From Uranotaenia lowii (Eukaryota > Arthropoda > Insecta > Diptera > Culicidae), in the NCBI RefSeq assembly GCF_029784155.1, contig NC_073693.1, positions 312,829,304 through 312,893,303 of the forward strand: a DNA stretch of 64,000 bases. The letters run 5' to 3'. Positions 33,734-47,097 of the stretch are shown one piece after another. Under the pieces are notes generated by a model that saw only the letters and a list, made by a program, of their open reading frames with translations, was not told where the DNA came from and searched no databases. How positions within the stretch are numbered: position 1 is the first letter of the stretch; every line of letters starts with the position of its first letter. The position numbers were made by a program, and so were the translations under genes.

Positions 33734-36700
33734 ACAATTTTGTAATTTTTGTCATTTGTGTCGTTTTCGTCATTTTTGTCATTTTTGTCATTTTTGTCAT
33801 TTTTGTCATTTTTGTCATTTTTGTCATTTTTGTCATTTTTGTCATTTTTGTCATTTTTGTCATTTTTGTCATTTTTGTCATTTTTGTCATTTTTGTCATT
33901 TTTGTCATTTTTGTCATTTTTGTCATTTTTGTCATTTTTGTCATTTTTGTCATTTTTGTCATTTTTGTCATTTTTGTCATTTTTGTCATTTTTATCATTT
34001 TTGTCATTTTTGTCATTTTTGTCATTTTTGTCATTTTTGTCATTTTTGTCATTTTTGTCATTTTTGTCATTTTTGTCATTTTTGTCATTTTTGTCATTTT
34101 TGTCATTTTTGTCATTTTTGTCATTTTTGTCATTTTTGTCATTTTTGTCATTTTTGTCACTTTTGTCATTTTTGTCATTTTTGTCATTTTTGTCATTTTT
34201 GTCATTTTTGTCATTTTTGTCATTTTTGTCATTTTTGTCATTTTTGTTATTTTTGTCATTTTTGTCATTTTTGTCATTTTTGTCATTTTTGTCATTTTTG
34301 TCATTTTTGTCATTTTTGTCATTTTTGTCATTTTTGTCATTTTTGTCATTTTTGTCATTTTTGTCATTTTTGTCATTTTTGTCATTTTTGTCATTTTTGT
34401 CATTTTTGTGATTTTTGTCATTTTCGTCATTTGTGTCATTTATGTCATTTTTGTCATTTTTGTCATTTTTGTCATTTTTGTCATTTTTGTCATTTTTGTC
34501 ATTTTTGTCATTTTTGTCATTTTTGTCATTTTTGTCATTTTTGTCATTTTTGTCATTTTTGTCATTTTTGTCATTTTTGTCATTTTTGTCATTTTTGTCA
34601 TTTTTGTCATTTTTGTCATTTTTGTCATTTTTGTCATTTTTGTCATTTTTGTCATTTTTGTCATTTTTGTAATTTTTGTCATTTTTGTCATTTTTGTCAT
34701 TTTTGTCATTTTTGTCATTTTTGTCATTTTTGTCATTTTTGTCATTTTTGTCATTTTTGTTATTTTTGTTATTTTTGTCATTTTTGTCATTTTTGTCAAT
34801 TTTGTCATTTTTGTCATTTTTGTCATTTTTGTCATTTTTGTCATTTTTGTCATTTTTGTCATTTTTGTCATTTTTGTCATTTTTGTCATTTTTGTCATTT
34901 TTGTCATTTTTGTCATTTTTGTCATTTTTGTCATTTTTGTCATTTTTGTCATTTTTGTCATTTTTGTCATTTTTGTCATTTTTGTCATTTTTGTCATTTT
35001 TGTCATTTTTGTCATTTTTGTCATTTTTGTCATTTTTGTCATTTTTGTCATTTTTGTCATTTTTGTCATTTTTGTCATTTTTGTCATTTTTGTCATTTTT
35101 GTCATTTTTGTCATTTTTGTCATTTTTGTCATTTTTGTCATTTTTGTCATTTTTGTCATTTTTGTCATTTTTGTCATTTTTGTCATTTTTGTCTTTTTTG
35201 TCATTTTTGTCATTTTTGTCATTTTTGTCATTTTTGTCATTTTTGTCATTTTTGTCATTTTTGTCATTTTTGTCATTTTTGTCATTTTTGTCATTTTTGT
35301 CATTTTTGTCATTTTTGTCATTTTTGTCATTTTTGTCATTTTTGTCATTTTTGTCATTTTTGTCATTTTTGTCATTTTTGTCATTTTTGTCATTTTTGTC
35401 ATTTTTGTCATTTTTGTCATTTTTGTCATTTTTGTCATTTTTGTCATTTTTGTCATTTTTGTCATTTTTGTCATTTTTGTCATTTTTGTCATTTTTGTCA
35501 TTTTTGTCATTTTTGTCATTTTTGTTATTTTTGTCATTTTTGTCATTTTTGTCACTTTTGTCATTTTTGTCATTTTTGTTATTTTTGTCATTTTTGTCAT
35601 TTTTGTCATTTTTGTCATTTTTGTCATTTTTGTCATTTTTGTCATTTTTGTCATTTTTGTCATTTTTGTCATTTTTGTCATTTTTGTCATTTTTGTCATT
35701 TTTGTCATTTTTGTCATTTTTGTCATTTTTGTCATTTTTGTCATTTTTGTCATTTTTGTCATTTTTGTCATTTTTGTCATTTTTGTCATTTTTGTCATTT
35801 TTGTCATTTTTGTCATTTTTGTCATTTTTTTCATTTTTGTCATTTTTGTCATTTTTGTCATTTTTGTCATTTTTGTCATTTTTGTCATTTTTGTCATTTA
35901 TGTCATTTTTGTCATTTTTGTCATTTTTGTCATTTTTGTCATTTTTGTCATTTTTGTCATTTTTGTCATTTTTGTCATTTTTGTCATTTTTGTCATTTTT
36001 GTCATTTTTGTCATTTTTGTCATTTTTGTCATTTTTGTCATTTTTGTCATTTTTGTCATTTTTGTCATTTTTGTCATTTTTGTCATTTTTGTCATTTTTG
36101 TCATTTTTGTCATTTTTGTCATTTTTGTCATTTTTGTCATTTTTGTCATTTTTGTCATTTTTGTCATTTTTGTCATTTTTGTCATTTTTGTCATTTTTGT
36201 CATTTTTGTCATTTTTGTCATTTTTGTCATTTTTGTCATTTTTGTCATTTTTGTCATTTTTGTCATTTTTGTCATTTTTGTCATTTTTGTCATTTTTGTC
36301 ATTTTTTATTTTTTTGTCGTTTTTGTCATTTTTGTCATTTTTGTCATTTTTGTCATTTTTGTCATTTTTGTCATTTTTGTCATTTTTGTCATTTTTGTCA
36401 TTTTTGTCATTTTTGTCATTTTTGTCATTTTTGTCATTTTTGTCATTTTTGTCATTTTTGTCATTTTTGTCATTTTTGTCATTTTTGTCATTTTTGTCAT
36501 TTTTGTCATTTTTGTCATTTTTGTCATTTTTGTCATTTTTGTCATTTTTGTCATTTTTGTCATTTTTGTCATTTTTGTCATTTTTGTCATTTTTGTCATT
36601 TTTGTCATTTTTGTCATTTTTGTCATTTTTGTCATTTTTGTCATTTTTGTCATTTTTGTCATTTTTGTCATTTTTGTCATTTTTGTCATTTTTGTCATTT

Positions 36701-39700
36701 TTGTCATTTTTGTCATTTTTGTCATTTTTGTCATTTTTGTCATTTTTGTCATTTTTGTCATTTTTGTCATTTTTGTCATTTTTGTCATTTTTGTCATTTT
36801 TGTCATTTTTGTCATTTTTGTCATTTTTGTCATTTTTGTCATTTTTGTCATTTTTTATTTTTTTGTCGTTTTTGTCATTTTTGTCATTTTTGTCATTTTT
36901 GTCATTTTTGTCATTTTTGTCATTTTTGTCATTTTTGTCATTTTTGTCATTTTTGTCATTTTTGTCAATTTTGTCATTTTTGTCAATTTTGTCATTTTTG
37001 TCATTTTTGTCATTTTTGTCATTTTTGTCATTTTTGTCATTTTTGTCATTTTTGTCATTTTTGTCATTTTTGTCATTTTTGTCATTTTTGTCATTTTTGT
37101 CATTTTTGTCATTTTTGTCATTTTTGTCATTTTTGTCATTTTTGTCATTTTTGTCATTTTTGTCATTTTTGTCATTTTTGTCATTTTTGTCATTTTTGTC
37201 ATTTTTGTCATTTTTGTCATTTTTGTCATTTTTGTCATTTTTGTCATTTTTGTCATTTTTGTCATTTTTGTCATTTTTGTCATTTTTGTCATTTTTGTCA
37301 TTTTTGTCATTTTTGTCATTTTTGTCATTTTTGTCATTTTTGTCATTTTTGTCATTTTTGTCATTTTTGTCATTTTTGTCATTTTTGTCATTTTTGTCAT
37401 TTTTGTCATTTTTGTCATTTTTGTCATTTTTGTCATTTTTGTCATTTTTGTCATTTTTGTCATTTTTGTCATTTTTGTCATTTTTGTCATTTTTGTCATT
37501 TTTGTCATTTTTGTCATTTTTGTCATTTTTGTCATTTTTGTCATTTTTGTCATTTTTGTCATTTTTGTCATTTTTGTCATTTTTGTCATTTTTGTCATTT
37601 TTTCATTTTTGTCATTTTTGTCATTTTTGTCATTTTTGTCATTTTTGTCATTTATGTCATTTTTGTCATTTTTGTCATTTTTGTCATTTTTGTCATTTTT
37701 GTCATTTTTGTCATTTTTGTCATTTTTGTCATTTTTGTCATTTTTGTCATTTTTGTCATTTTTGTCATTTTTGTCATTTTTGTCATTTTTGTCATTTTTG
37801 TCATTTTTGTCATTTTTGTCATTTTTGTCATTTTTGTCATTTTTGTCATTTTTGTCATTTTTGTCATTTTTGTCATTTTTGTCATTTTTGTCATTTTTGT
37901 CATTTTTGTCATTTTTGTCATTTTTGTCATTTTTGTCATTTTTGTCATTTTTGTCATTTTTGTCATTTTTGTCATTTTTGTCATTTTTGTCATTTTTGTC
38001 ATTTTTGTCATTTTTGTCATTTTTGTCATTTTTGTCATTTTTGTCATTTTTGTCATTTTTGTCATTTTTGTCATTTTTGTCATTTTTGTCATTTTTGTCA
38101 TTTTTGTCATTTTTGTCATTTTTGTCATTTTTGTCATTTTTTATTTTTTTGTCGTTTTTGTCATTTTTGTCATTTTTGTCATTTTTGTCATTTTTGTCAT
38201 TTTTGTCATTTTTGTCATTTTTGTCATTTTTGTCATTTTTGTCATTTTTGTCATTTTTGTCATTTTTGTCATTTTTGTCATTTTTGTCATTTTTGTCATT
38301 TTTGTCATTTTCGTCATTTTTGTCATTTTTGTCATTTTTGTCATTTTTGTCATTTTTGTCATTTTTGTCATTTTTGTCATTTTTGTCATTTTTGTCATTT
38401 TTGTCATTTTTGTCATTTTTGTCATTTTTGTCATTTTTGTCATTTTTGTCATTTTTGTCATTTTTGTCATTTTTGTCATTTTTGTCATTTTTGTCATTTT
38501 TGTCATTTTTGTCATTTTTGTCATTTTTGTCATTTTTGTCATTTTTGTCATTTTTGTCATTTTTGTCATTTTTGTCATTTTTGTCATTTTTGTCATTTTT
38601 GTCATTTTTGTCATTTTTGTCATTTTTGTCATTTTTGTCATTTTTGTCATTTTTGTCATTTTTGTCATTTTTGTCATTTTTGTCATTTTTGTCATTTTTG
38701 TCATTTTTGTCATTTTTGTCATTTTTGTCATTTTTGTCATTTTTGTCATTTTTGTCATTTTTGTCATTTTTGTCATTTTTGTCATTTTTGTCATTTTTTT
38801 CATTTTTGTCATTTTTGTCATTTTTGTAATTTTTGTCATTTTTGTCATTTTTGTCATTTTTGTCATTTTTGTCATTTTTGTCATTTTTGTCATTTTTGTC
38901 ATTTTTGTCATTTTTGTCATTTTTGTCATTTTTGTCATTTTTGTCATTTTTGTCATTTTTGTCATTTTTGTCATTTTTGTCATTTTTGTCATTTTTGTCA
39001 TTTTTGTCATTTTTGTCATTTTTGTCATTTTTGTCATTTTTGTCATTTTTGTCATTTTTGTCATTTTTGTCATTTTTGTCATTTTTGTCATTTTTGTCAT
39101 TTTTGTCATTTTTGTCATTTTTGTCATTTTTGTCATTTTTGTCATTTTTGTCATTTTTGTCATTTTTGTCATTTTTGTCATTTTTGTCATTTTTGTCATT
39201 TTTGTCATTTTTGTCATTTTTGTCATTTTTGTCATTTTTGTCATTTTTGTCATTTTTGTCATTTTTGTCATTTTTGTCATTTTTGTCATTTTTGTCATTT
39301 TTGTCATTTTTGTCATTTTTGTCATTTTTGTCATTTTTGTCATTTTTGTCATTTTTGTCATTTTTGTCATTTTTGTCATTTTTGTCATTTTTATCATTTT
39401 TGTCATTTTTGTCATTTTTGTCATTTTTGTTATTTTTGTCATTTTTGTCATTTTTGTCATTTTTGTCATTTTTGTCATTTTTGTCATTTTTGTCATTTTT
39501 GTCATTTTTGTCATTTTTGTCATTTTTGTCATTTTTGTCATTTTTGTCATTTTTGTCATTTTTGTCATTTTTGTCATTTTTGTCATTTTTGTCATTTTTG
39601 TCATTTTTGTCATTTTTGTCATTTTTGTCATTTTTGTCATTTTTGTCATTTTTGTCATTTTTGTCATTTTTGTCATTTTTTTTGTCATTTTTGTCATTTT

Positions 39701-42608
39701 TGTCATTTTTGTCATTTTTGTCATTTTTGTCATTTTTGTCATTTTTGTCATTTTTGTCATTTTTGTCATTTTTGTCATTTTTGTCATTTTTGTCATTTTT
39801 GTCATTTTTGTCATTTTTGTCATTTTTGTCATTTTTGTCATTTTTGTCATTTTTGTCATTTTTGTCATTTTTGTCATTTTTGTCATTTTTGTCATTTTTG
39901 TCATTTTTGTCATTTTTGTCATTTTTGTCATTTTTGTCATTTTTGTCATTTTTGTCATTTTTGTCATTTTTGTCATTTTTGTCATTTTTGTCATTTTTGT
40001 CATTTTTGTCATTTTTGTCATTTTTGTCATTTTTGTCATTTTTGTCATTTTTGTCATTTTTGTCATTTTTGTCATTTTTGTCATTTTTGTCATTTTTGTC
40101 ATTTTTGTCATTTTTGTCATTTTTGTCATTTTTGTCATTTTTGTCATTTTTGTCATTTTTGTCATTTTTGTCATTTTTGTCATTTTTGTCATTTTTGTCA
40201 TTTTTGTCATTTTTGTCATTTTTGTCATTTTTGTCATTTTTGTCATTTTTGTCATTTTTGTCATTTTTGTCATTTTTGTCATTTTTGTCATTTTTGTCAT
40301 TTTTGTCATTTTTGTCATTTTTGTCATTTTTGTCATTTTTGTCATTTTTGTCATTTTTGTCATTTTTGTCATTTTTGTCATTTTTGTCATTTTTGTCATT
40401 TTTGTCATTTTTGTCATTTTTGTCATTTTTGTCATTTTTGTCATTTTTGTCATTTTTGTCATTTTTGTCATTTTTGTCATTTTTGTCATTTTTGTCATTT
40501 TTGTCATTTTTGTCATTTTTGTCATTTTTGTCATTTTTGTCATTTTTGTCATTTTTGTCATTTTTGTCATTTTTGTCATTTTTGTCATTTTTGTCATTTT
40601 TGTCATTTTTGTCATTTTTGTCATTTTTGTCATTTTTGTCATTTTTGTCATTTTTGTCATTTTTGTCATTTTTGTCATTTTTGTCATTTTTGTCATTTTT
40701 GTCATTTTTGTCATTTTTGTCATTTTTGTCATTTTTGTCATTTTTGTCATTTTTGTCATTTTTGTCATTTTTGTCATTTTTGTCATTTTTGTCATTTTTG
40801 TCATTTTTGTCATTTTTGTCATTTTTGTCATTTTTGTCATTTTTGTCATTTTTGTCATTTTTGTCATTTTTGTCATTTTTGTCATTTTTGTCATTTTTGT
40901 CATTTTTGTCATTTTTGTCATTTTTGTCATTTTTGTCATTTTTGTCATTTTTGTCATTTTTGTCATTTTTGTCATTTTTGTCATTTTTGTCATTTTTGTC
41001 ATTTTTGTCATTTTTGTCATTTTTGTCATTTTTGTCATTTTTGTCATTTTTGTCATTTTTGTCATTTTTGTCATTTTTGTCATTTTTGTCATTTTTGTCA
41101 TTTTTGTCATTTTTGTCATTTTTGTCATTTTTGTCATTTTTGTCATTTTTGTCATTTTTGTCATTTTTGTCATTTTTGTCATTTTTGTCATTTTTGTCAT
41201 TTTTGTCATTTTTGTCATTTTTGTCATTTTTGTCATTTTTGTCATTTTTGTCATTTTTGTCATTTTTGTCATTTTTGTCATTTTTGTCATTTTTGTCATT
41301 TTTGTCATTTTTGTCATTTTTGTCATTTTTGTCATTTTTGTCATTTTTGTCATTTTTGTCATTTTTGTCATTTTTGTCATTTTTGTCATTTTTGTCATTT
41401 TTGTCATTTTTGTCATTTTTGTCATTTTTGTCATTTTTGTCATTTTTGTCATTTTTGTCATTTTTGTCATTTTTGTCATTTTTGTCATTTTTGTCATTTT
41501 TGTCATTTTTGTCATTTTTGTCATTTTTGTCATTTTTGTCATTTTTGTCATTTTTGTCATTTTTGTCATTTTTGTCATTTTTGTCATTTTTGTCATTTTT
41601 GTCATTTTTGTCATTTTTGTCATTTTTGTCATTTTTGTCATTTTTGTCATTTTTGTCATTTTTGTCATTTTTGTCATTTTTGTCATTTTTGTCATTTTTG
41701 TCATTTTTGTCATTTTGTCATTTTTGTCATTTTTGTCATTTTTGTCATTTTTGTCATTTTTGTCATTTTTGTCATTTTTGTCATTTTTGTCATTTTTGTC
41801 ATTTTTGTCATTTTTGTCATTTTTGTCATTTTTGTCATTTTTGTCATTTTTGTCATTTTTGTCATTTTTGTCATTTTTGTCATTTTTGTCATTTTTGTCA
41901 TTTTTGTCATTTTTGTCATTTTTGTCATTTTTGTCATTTTTTATTTTTTTGTCGTTTGTCTTTTGTCATTTTTGTCATTTTTGTCATTTTTGTCATTTTT
42001 GTCATTTTTGTCATTTTTGTCATTTTTGTCATTTTTGTCATTTTTGTCATTTTTGTCATTTTTGTCATTTTTGTCATTTTTGTCATTTTTGTCATTTTTG
42101 TCATTTTTGTCATTTTTGTCATTTTTGTCATTTTTGTCATTTTTGTCATTTTTGTCATTTTTGTCATTTTTGTCATTTTTGTCATTTTTGTCATTTTTGT
42201 CATTTTTGTCATTTTTGTCATTTTTGTCATTTTTGTCATTTTTGTCATTTTTGTCATTTTTGTCATTTTTGTCATTTTTGTCATTTTTGTCATTTTTGTC
42301 ATTTTTGTCATTTTTGTCATTTTTGTCATTTTTGTCATTTTTGTCATTTTTGTCATTTTTGTCATTTTTGTCATTTTTGTCATTTTTGTCATTTTTGTCA
42401 TTTTTGTCATTTTTGTCATTTTTGTCATTTTTGTCATTTTTGTCATTTTTGTCATTTTTGTCATTTTTGTCATTTTTGTCATTTTTGTCATTTTTGTCAT
42501 TTTTGTCATTTTTGTCATTTTTGTCATTTTTGTCATTTTTGTCATTTTTGTCATTTTTGTCATTTTTGTCATTTTTGTCATTTTTGTCATTTTTGCCATT
42601 TTTGTCAG
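33734..42608 (+). repeat. Large 9 bp satellite array (ATTTTTGTC)n, about 8.9 kb
   Basis: Roughly 980 tandem copies of ATTTTTGTC, with only scattered point variants (GTAATTTTT, CATTTATGTC, GTTATTTTT, TCAATTTTG) and a few length changes, for instance near 37600, 39680 and 41713. The left edge is more mixed (TTTGTGTCGTTTTCGTC). A longer variant, TTTTTTATTTTTTTGTCG, recurs at about 36302, 36851, 38137 and 41938. Because 9 is divisible by 3, frames without stops run for thousands of codons (F-C-H, I-F-V, F-L-S and, on the other strand, M-T-K repeats); these are not genes. Confidence 0.98.
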
Positions 42609-45600
42609 TTTCGCATTATTGTTTTTATTTAAGAGTGATCAAATTTTTTTTATCATTGTAACCAATGACGAAAAAACATTCGAAATGCAATGTTGTATAT
42701 TTTATTTCGTTTTTTTTTTTCTCTCCAGGATTTCAAGCATCTTCGGCTTATCCATTCCCTTGCTAATCAACAATGTTGTATTCTACAAACTCATTTTGTT
42801 TTTGAAGATTGTTTTTTTTCTTAGTTTTTTGTCGATTTTGGTCAAATAACATCTTTTCAGAAAAAAAAACTTCTAAATATTGCAAGCGAAGCAGGTCCCT
42901 GTTCCTAAAGAACAGCACTCTATAATTTGTCCCATTTTGTCTTATCTACTGGGGAGTCACGCTGTAATTTTCTTTCTTTTCCATTAGAACCATCTTCAGA
43001 ATGCTGCTCCGATGGCACGATTTTCACTGTAACCTAATATTATCTTCATCACAGGGACACGGGCGAAGATGGCGATGGCGATGCATTTTTGTCAAAGCTC
43101 AAGAAAAGTGAAATAATCCATTATCACCTTCGCTGTCCCGACCACCACGCCGGAGAGATGATCGAGCGACCGGGAATCGTGAAATAATGTTAAAACTTTT
43201 GCGAAGCGACGGGACACTTTTCGGTGCAGAGATAAGTGGTTGCTGCAAGCTTGTGACAATTTGATTACAGAGTTTTGGCATTTTCGGTAGATTTTAAATA
43301 ATCTGTTACAGGTTTCGCTTCAACGTGTTGTAAGTTTGAGTTTCAATATTATAAAGCTTTTTTCATTTTTGAAATTTCACTAACCTATTTTCAATATGTC
43401 AGGTACGTTTATAAGGGTGTCAGCGAAAATAGCCGTGTCAGATTCTTAAAACCGAATACGTACGTATATTAAGTTGATCGATTCAATGTGCAAAAAAACA
43501 AAAAATGATTATGAGATAACGGTTTTAAATAAAATAATTTCCGGGTGATAACAAAATAATTTATATTCTTTTTAAAGGACGTTCGGATCAAAAAGTGGTC
43601 AACTAAATTGCATATAATTGAATTGTCTGATTAATCCAAAATTTAAAATATTTTTCTTCTTGAATTTCAATATGTATAAAAGACGGAAAAAATGCTCAAT
43701 TAAGATACCGGTCGACCCAGACCCAGGGCGCACATTGTAGGTGCAAATATACGAAAATGAGTTTAAATAACATTCTATACGGTTTAATCTGTAAAATTAA
43801 ATACGACTTCTGATTGTCTGGGTTGTAGGAACTCAACTTAAAACTTATAACAATAATGTTTGAATCATATCGATTTGTTGCAGGATTTCCTTTCTTACTA
43901 AACCTGGAGTTAAATCCCGCCAAATTATTTTTTTTCGTGAAACATCTTTGGCGCGTTTCTGGATGCTGTTGGCTATGCTTGAAAGTCAAACAACTGCCGC
44001 CTGAGTCGGTTTGTAAGCGGATTACCGGCCAGTTTTGTTCCATTCTTTGCCGCCGCTGCCGGTTCCAGCTAAGCAAAATACCGGCGGCGACAGCGTCGCG
44101 ACGCCGTTCACCATCCCAATGTTCTTCTACTTACTAATCTTAGGAACAACTTCGTTGTTTGCCTCCAGTAATTTCGAGGAACTTAATTTCAGAGCACCAT
44201 AATTCCGGCGATAGAAGTTTCAATGATTTTAAAACGGTCGCTCGACTGTTTGTTTGTTGTCTTAAGGGAGCATTAAAATTTATTTGGCAATCAAAATAGT
44301 TGATAGTTGTCATGATTATTTTTGCAGTTCACATGTTTGCAATAGAAAGTTTGATACCTTTTAATTAAACCATAGAGTTAATAAATTAAAATTCAAAAGC
44401 ATTTTTCTTTAAATAAATATCACTCGTTTCAAAATTGATAAAATAGAAATGGCTTTGATTATACTCTAGATTCGATTGATCCATTCTAGGAAATAAATTC
44501 GATAGCTCGAACCAAAACCTATTGGTGATCACTCAACCAGACTTTCTGAAAACACTATCCAATATTTAAGTAAACACTCCCAATTAATTCCAATAATTAA
44601 TTAAGACTCGGTCGGATGTCTATTTACAGACAGATTTCATTATACCAAACCGGACTCCTACTGGTAATCAGTTTTTGTGCCTTTTAATGGCTATCATGTT
44701 TGATTTAATTACCAAGAAATGCACTGCGCCATATGAAATGAACCGAACCATTTTGAGTGGGGTGTTTATTCATACATGTGATGCTTTTCTTTGGAACAAA
44801 AACCTAACAGCAGCAGGGACATGTCAACACATTCCTACGAATGATTTCATTCTTCGGGCTGAAAGTGTGGGACCCATCGGAATTATTGCTGTTCCATTTA
44901 CCCCTGGAAAAATGTTCTAGCTAGTTCTGAAACTCAATTAATTTGAGTGTTGAATATTGGTTGGATCTCACTTTCCTGGAAACGAAAAATAGTGAAATCA
45001 ATGGAAGGAGTCGAATGATGGGTGCCATTAGAAAGAGCCTTTTTCAGTTTCGAGCAGAAATGTTTCTTTTGATCAAGGAATTTGATTCGATATTAAGTAG
45101 GAGGAAAACTACAAGTCAACTGGAAAAGTCGTTGTTTGTATGCATGTTTTTCGCTTTTGAAATGATTTTAACAACCTTCTTGTACGTTTCTGCCTCTCGT
45201 CACTCAAATGTCTGTTATTCAATACAGATATTGATTTCATTAATTTTTTTAAATACAGTATTTAATAGTACTGAAAAATTTGAATAAAATTAGAAAACAA
45301 TGAAAATCACAGAGCGACCCCCTAAATTAAAGGTAATCATTGATAAATGCTTGTATATTTTGCAAATTCAGTGGTCAGCTCATCGCGAATGATGTCAAAG
45401 AATTCTTGCTGAGGACAAACTATTTCGCTAGTTATACTAAACCATTAATTACTCAACCGGTTTCAGTCACCCAGCCAGCATGCAGCAGTGTTCCATTCCA
45501 ATTTCCCCTTTCGATATATTTTCCTTTCAATTAGTTCACTCAAATTACCACCTTGACCACGACCGGTGTGTCCTACATGTGAAGGTAGCAATTTATTGTT

Positions 45601-46185
45601 CAATTACACTTCTCAACCCGGATCGAGTTGCAATACATTTTATGTATGTTGGATCGGGTCCGTTCCGATAACTCTAACCCTCAGCCAGCCAGCATATTGA
45701 CCTGTTTGCCCAGCTAACTATCAATGTATCGGACTATCTATCTACCCAGAGACTGACCGACATCGTTCCGGAACACCGAGTCAGCTCAGGCCAGGGTCTA
45801 CCAGGAAGTAAGTAATCCTGGTGGTTATGTGGCCAGGTGATAGCTTCGAAATAGATGAAGGTGATTGCACGAAATACGTCGACCGATTCACTCTGTGCAA
45901 GCAGAGAGTGAGGAGGAAGTCGATTCATTAAACGTGTAGGTACCTTCCTTGAACTGGCTGCGGTTCGATTGAGAGCTGTTTGATTGGGATAATCTGGATC
46001 CGGGTTTTTTTACTAGCGGTAAAACCGAGAATGAAAGTCATTGTAGATCAGTTCTCTACACTTTTAATTAAACTTGTTTATGGAGCAAGGGTCTGAGTTA
46101 TTGAAGGGACAACGCGAGAAAAACGTTCAAGTTAAAATTGTAGAAAACGTCAACAAAAATCATAAAACGTAAAAAAAACTATAAA
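42609..46185. other. Mostly single-copy spacer between inverted satellite arrays
   Basis: 42.6-43.0 kb is T-rich edge sequence. 43000-43300, 43880-44140 (GCCGCCGCTGCCGG, ACCGGCGGCGACAGC) and 45340-46020 are less AT-rich and look single-copy. Short frames (81 and 114 codons at 44675-44920 and 44943-45287, plus strand) match nothing I know. No splice-linked gene could be built. Confidence 0.45.
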
Positions 46186-47097
46186 AACGACAAAAATGAC
46201 AAAATCGACAAAAACTACAAAAACGACAAAAAAGACAAAATCGACAAAAACTACAAAAACGACAAAAAAGACAAAAACGACAAAAACGACAAAAACGACC
46301 AGAACGACAAAAATGATAAAAATGATAAAAATGACAAAAATGACAAAAATGACAAAAATGACAAAAATGACAAAAATGACAAAAATGACAAAAATGACAA
46401 AAATGACAAAAATGACAAAAATGACAAAAATGACAAAAATGACAAAAATGACAAAAATGACAAAAATGACAAAAATGACAAAAATGACAAAAATGACAAA
46501 AATGACAAAAATGACAAAAATGACAAAAATGACAAAAATGACAAAAATGACAAAAATGACAAAAATGACAAAAATGACAAAAATGACAAAAATGACAAAA
46601 ATGACAAAAATGACAAAAATGACAAAAATGACAAAAATGACAAAAATGACAAAAATGACAAAAATGACAAAAATGACAAAAATGACAAAAATGACAAAAA
46701 TGACAAAAATGACAAAAATGACAAAAATGACAAAAATGACAAAAATGACAAAAATGACAAAAATGACAAAAATGACAAAAATGACAAAAATGACAAAAAT
46801 GACAAAAATGACAAAAATGACTAAAATGACAAAAAAGACAAAAATGACAAAAATGACAAAAATGACAAAAATGACAAAAATGACAAAAATGACAAAAATG
46901 ACAAAAATGACAAAAATGACAAAAATGACAAAAATGACAAAAATGACAAAAATGACAAAAATGACAAAAATGACAAAAATAACAAAAATGACAAAAATGA
47001 CAAAAATGACAAAAATGACAAAAATGACAAAAATGACAAAAATGACAATAATGACAAAATTGACAAAATTGTCAAAAATTACAAAAATGACAAAAAA
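46186..47097 (-). repeat. Second 9 bp satellite array, opposite orientation
   Basis: About 0.9 kb of AAAAATGAC, the reverse complement of the 33.7-42.6 kb unit. The outer left edge (46160-46310) is diverged, with AAAACGACAAAAAAGAC and AAAATCGAC variants forming two copies of a 36 bp block. The right edge decays at AATAATGACAAAATTG. Confidence 0.98.

Noticed and set aside
33734..42608. CRISPR-like array
   Set aside because: There are no spacers; units are directly adjacent 9-mers in a eukaryotic genome.
33717..42849. Plus- and minus-strand open frames up to 2971 codons over the satellite
   Set aside because: A stop-free 9 bp unit keeps frames open in every phase; the products are pure tripeptide repeats (F-C-H, I-F-V, F-L-S, M-T-K) that switch at indels. 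No start context, splice sites or domain.
44675..45287. Two adjacent plus-strand frames (81 and 114 codons) as a host gene
   Set aside because: Different frames, no splice sites joining them, and no recognisable domain.
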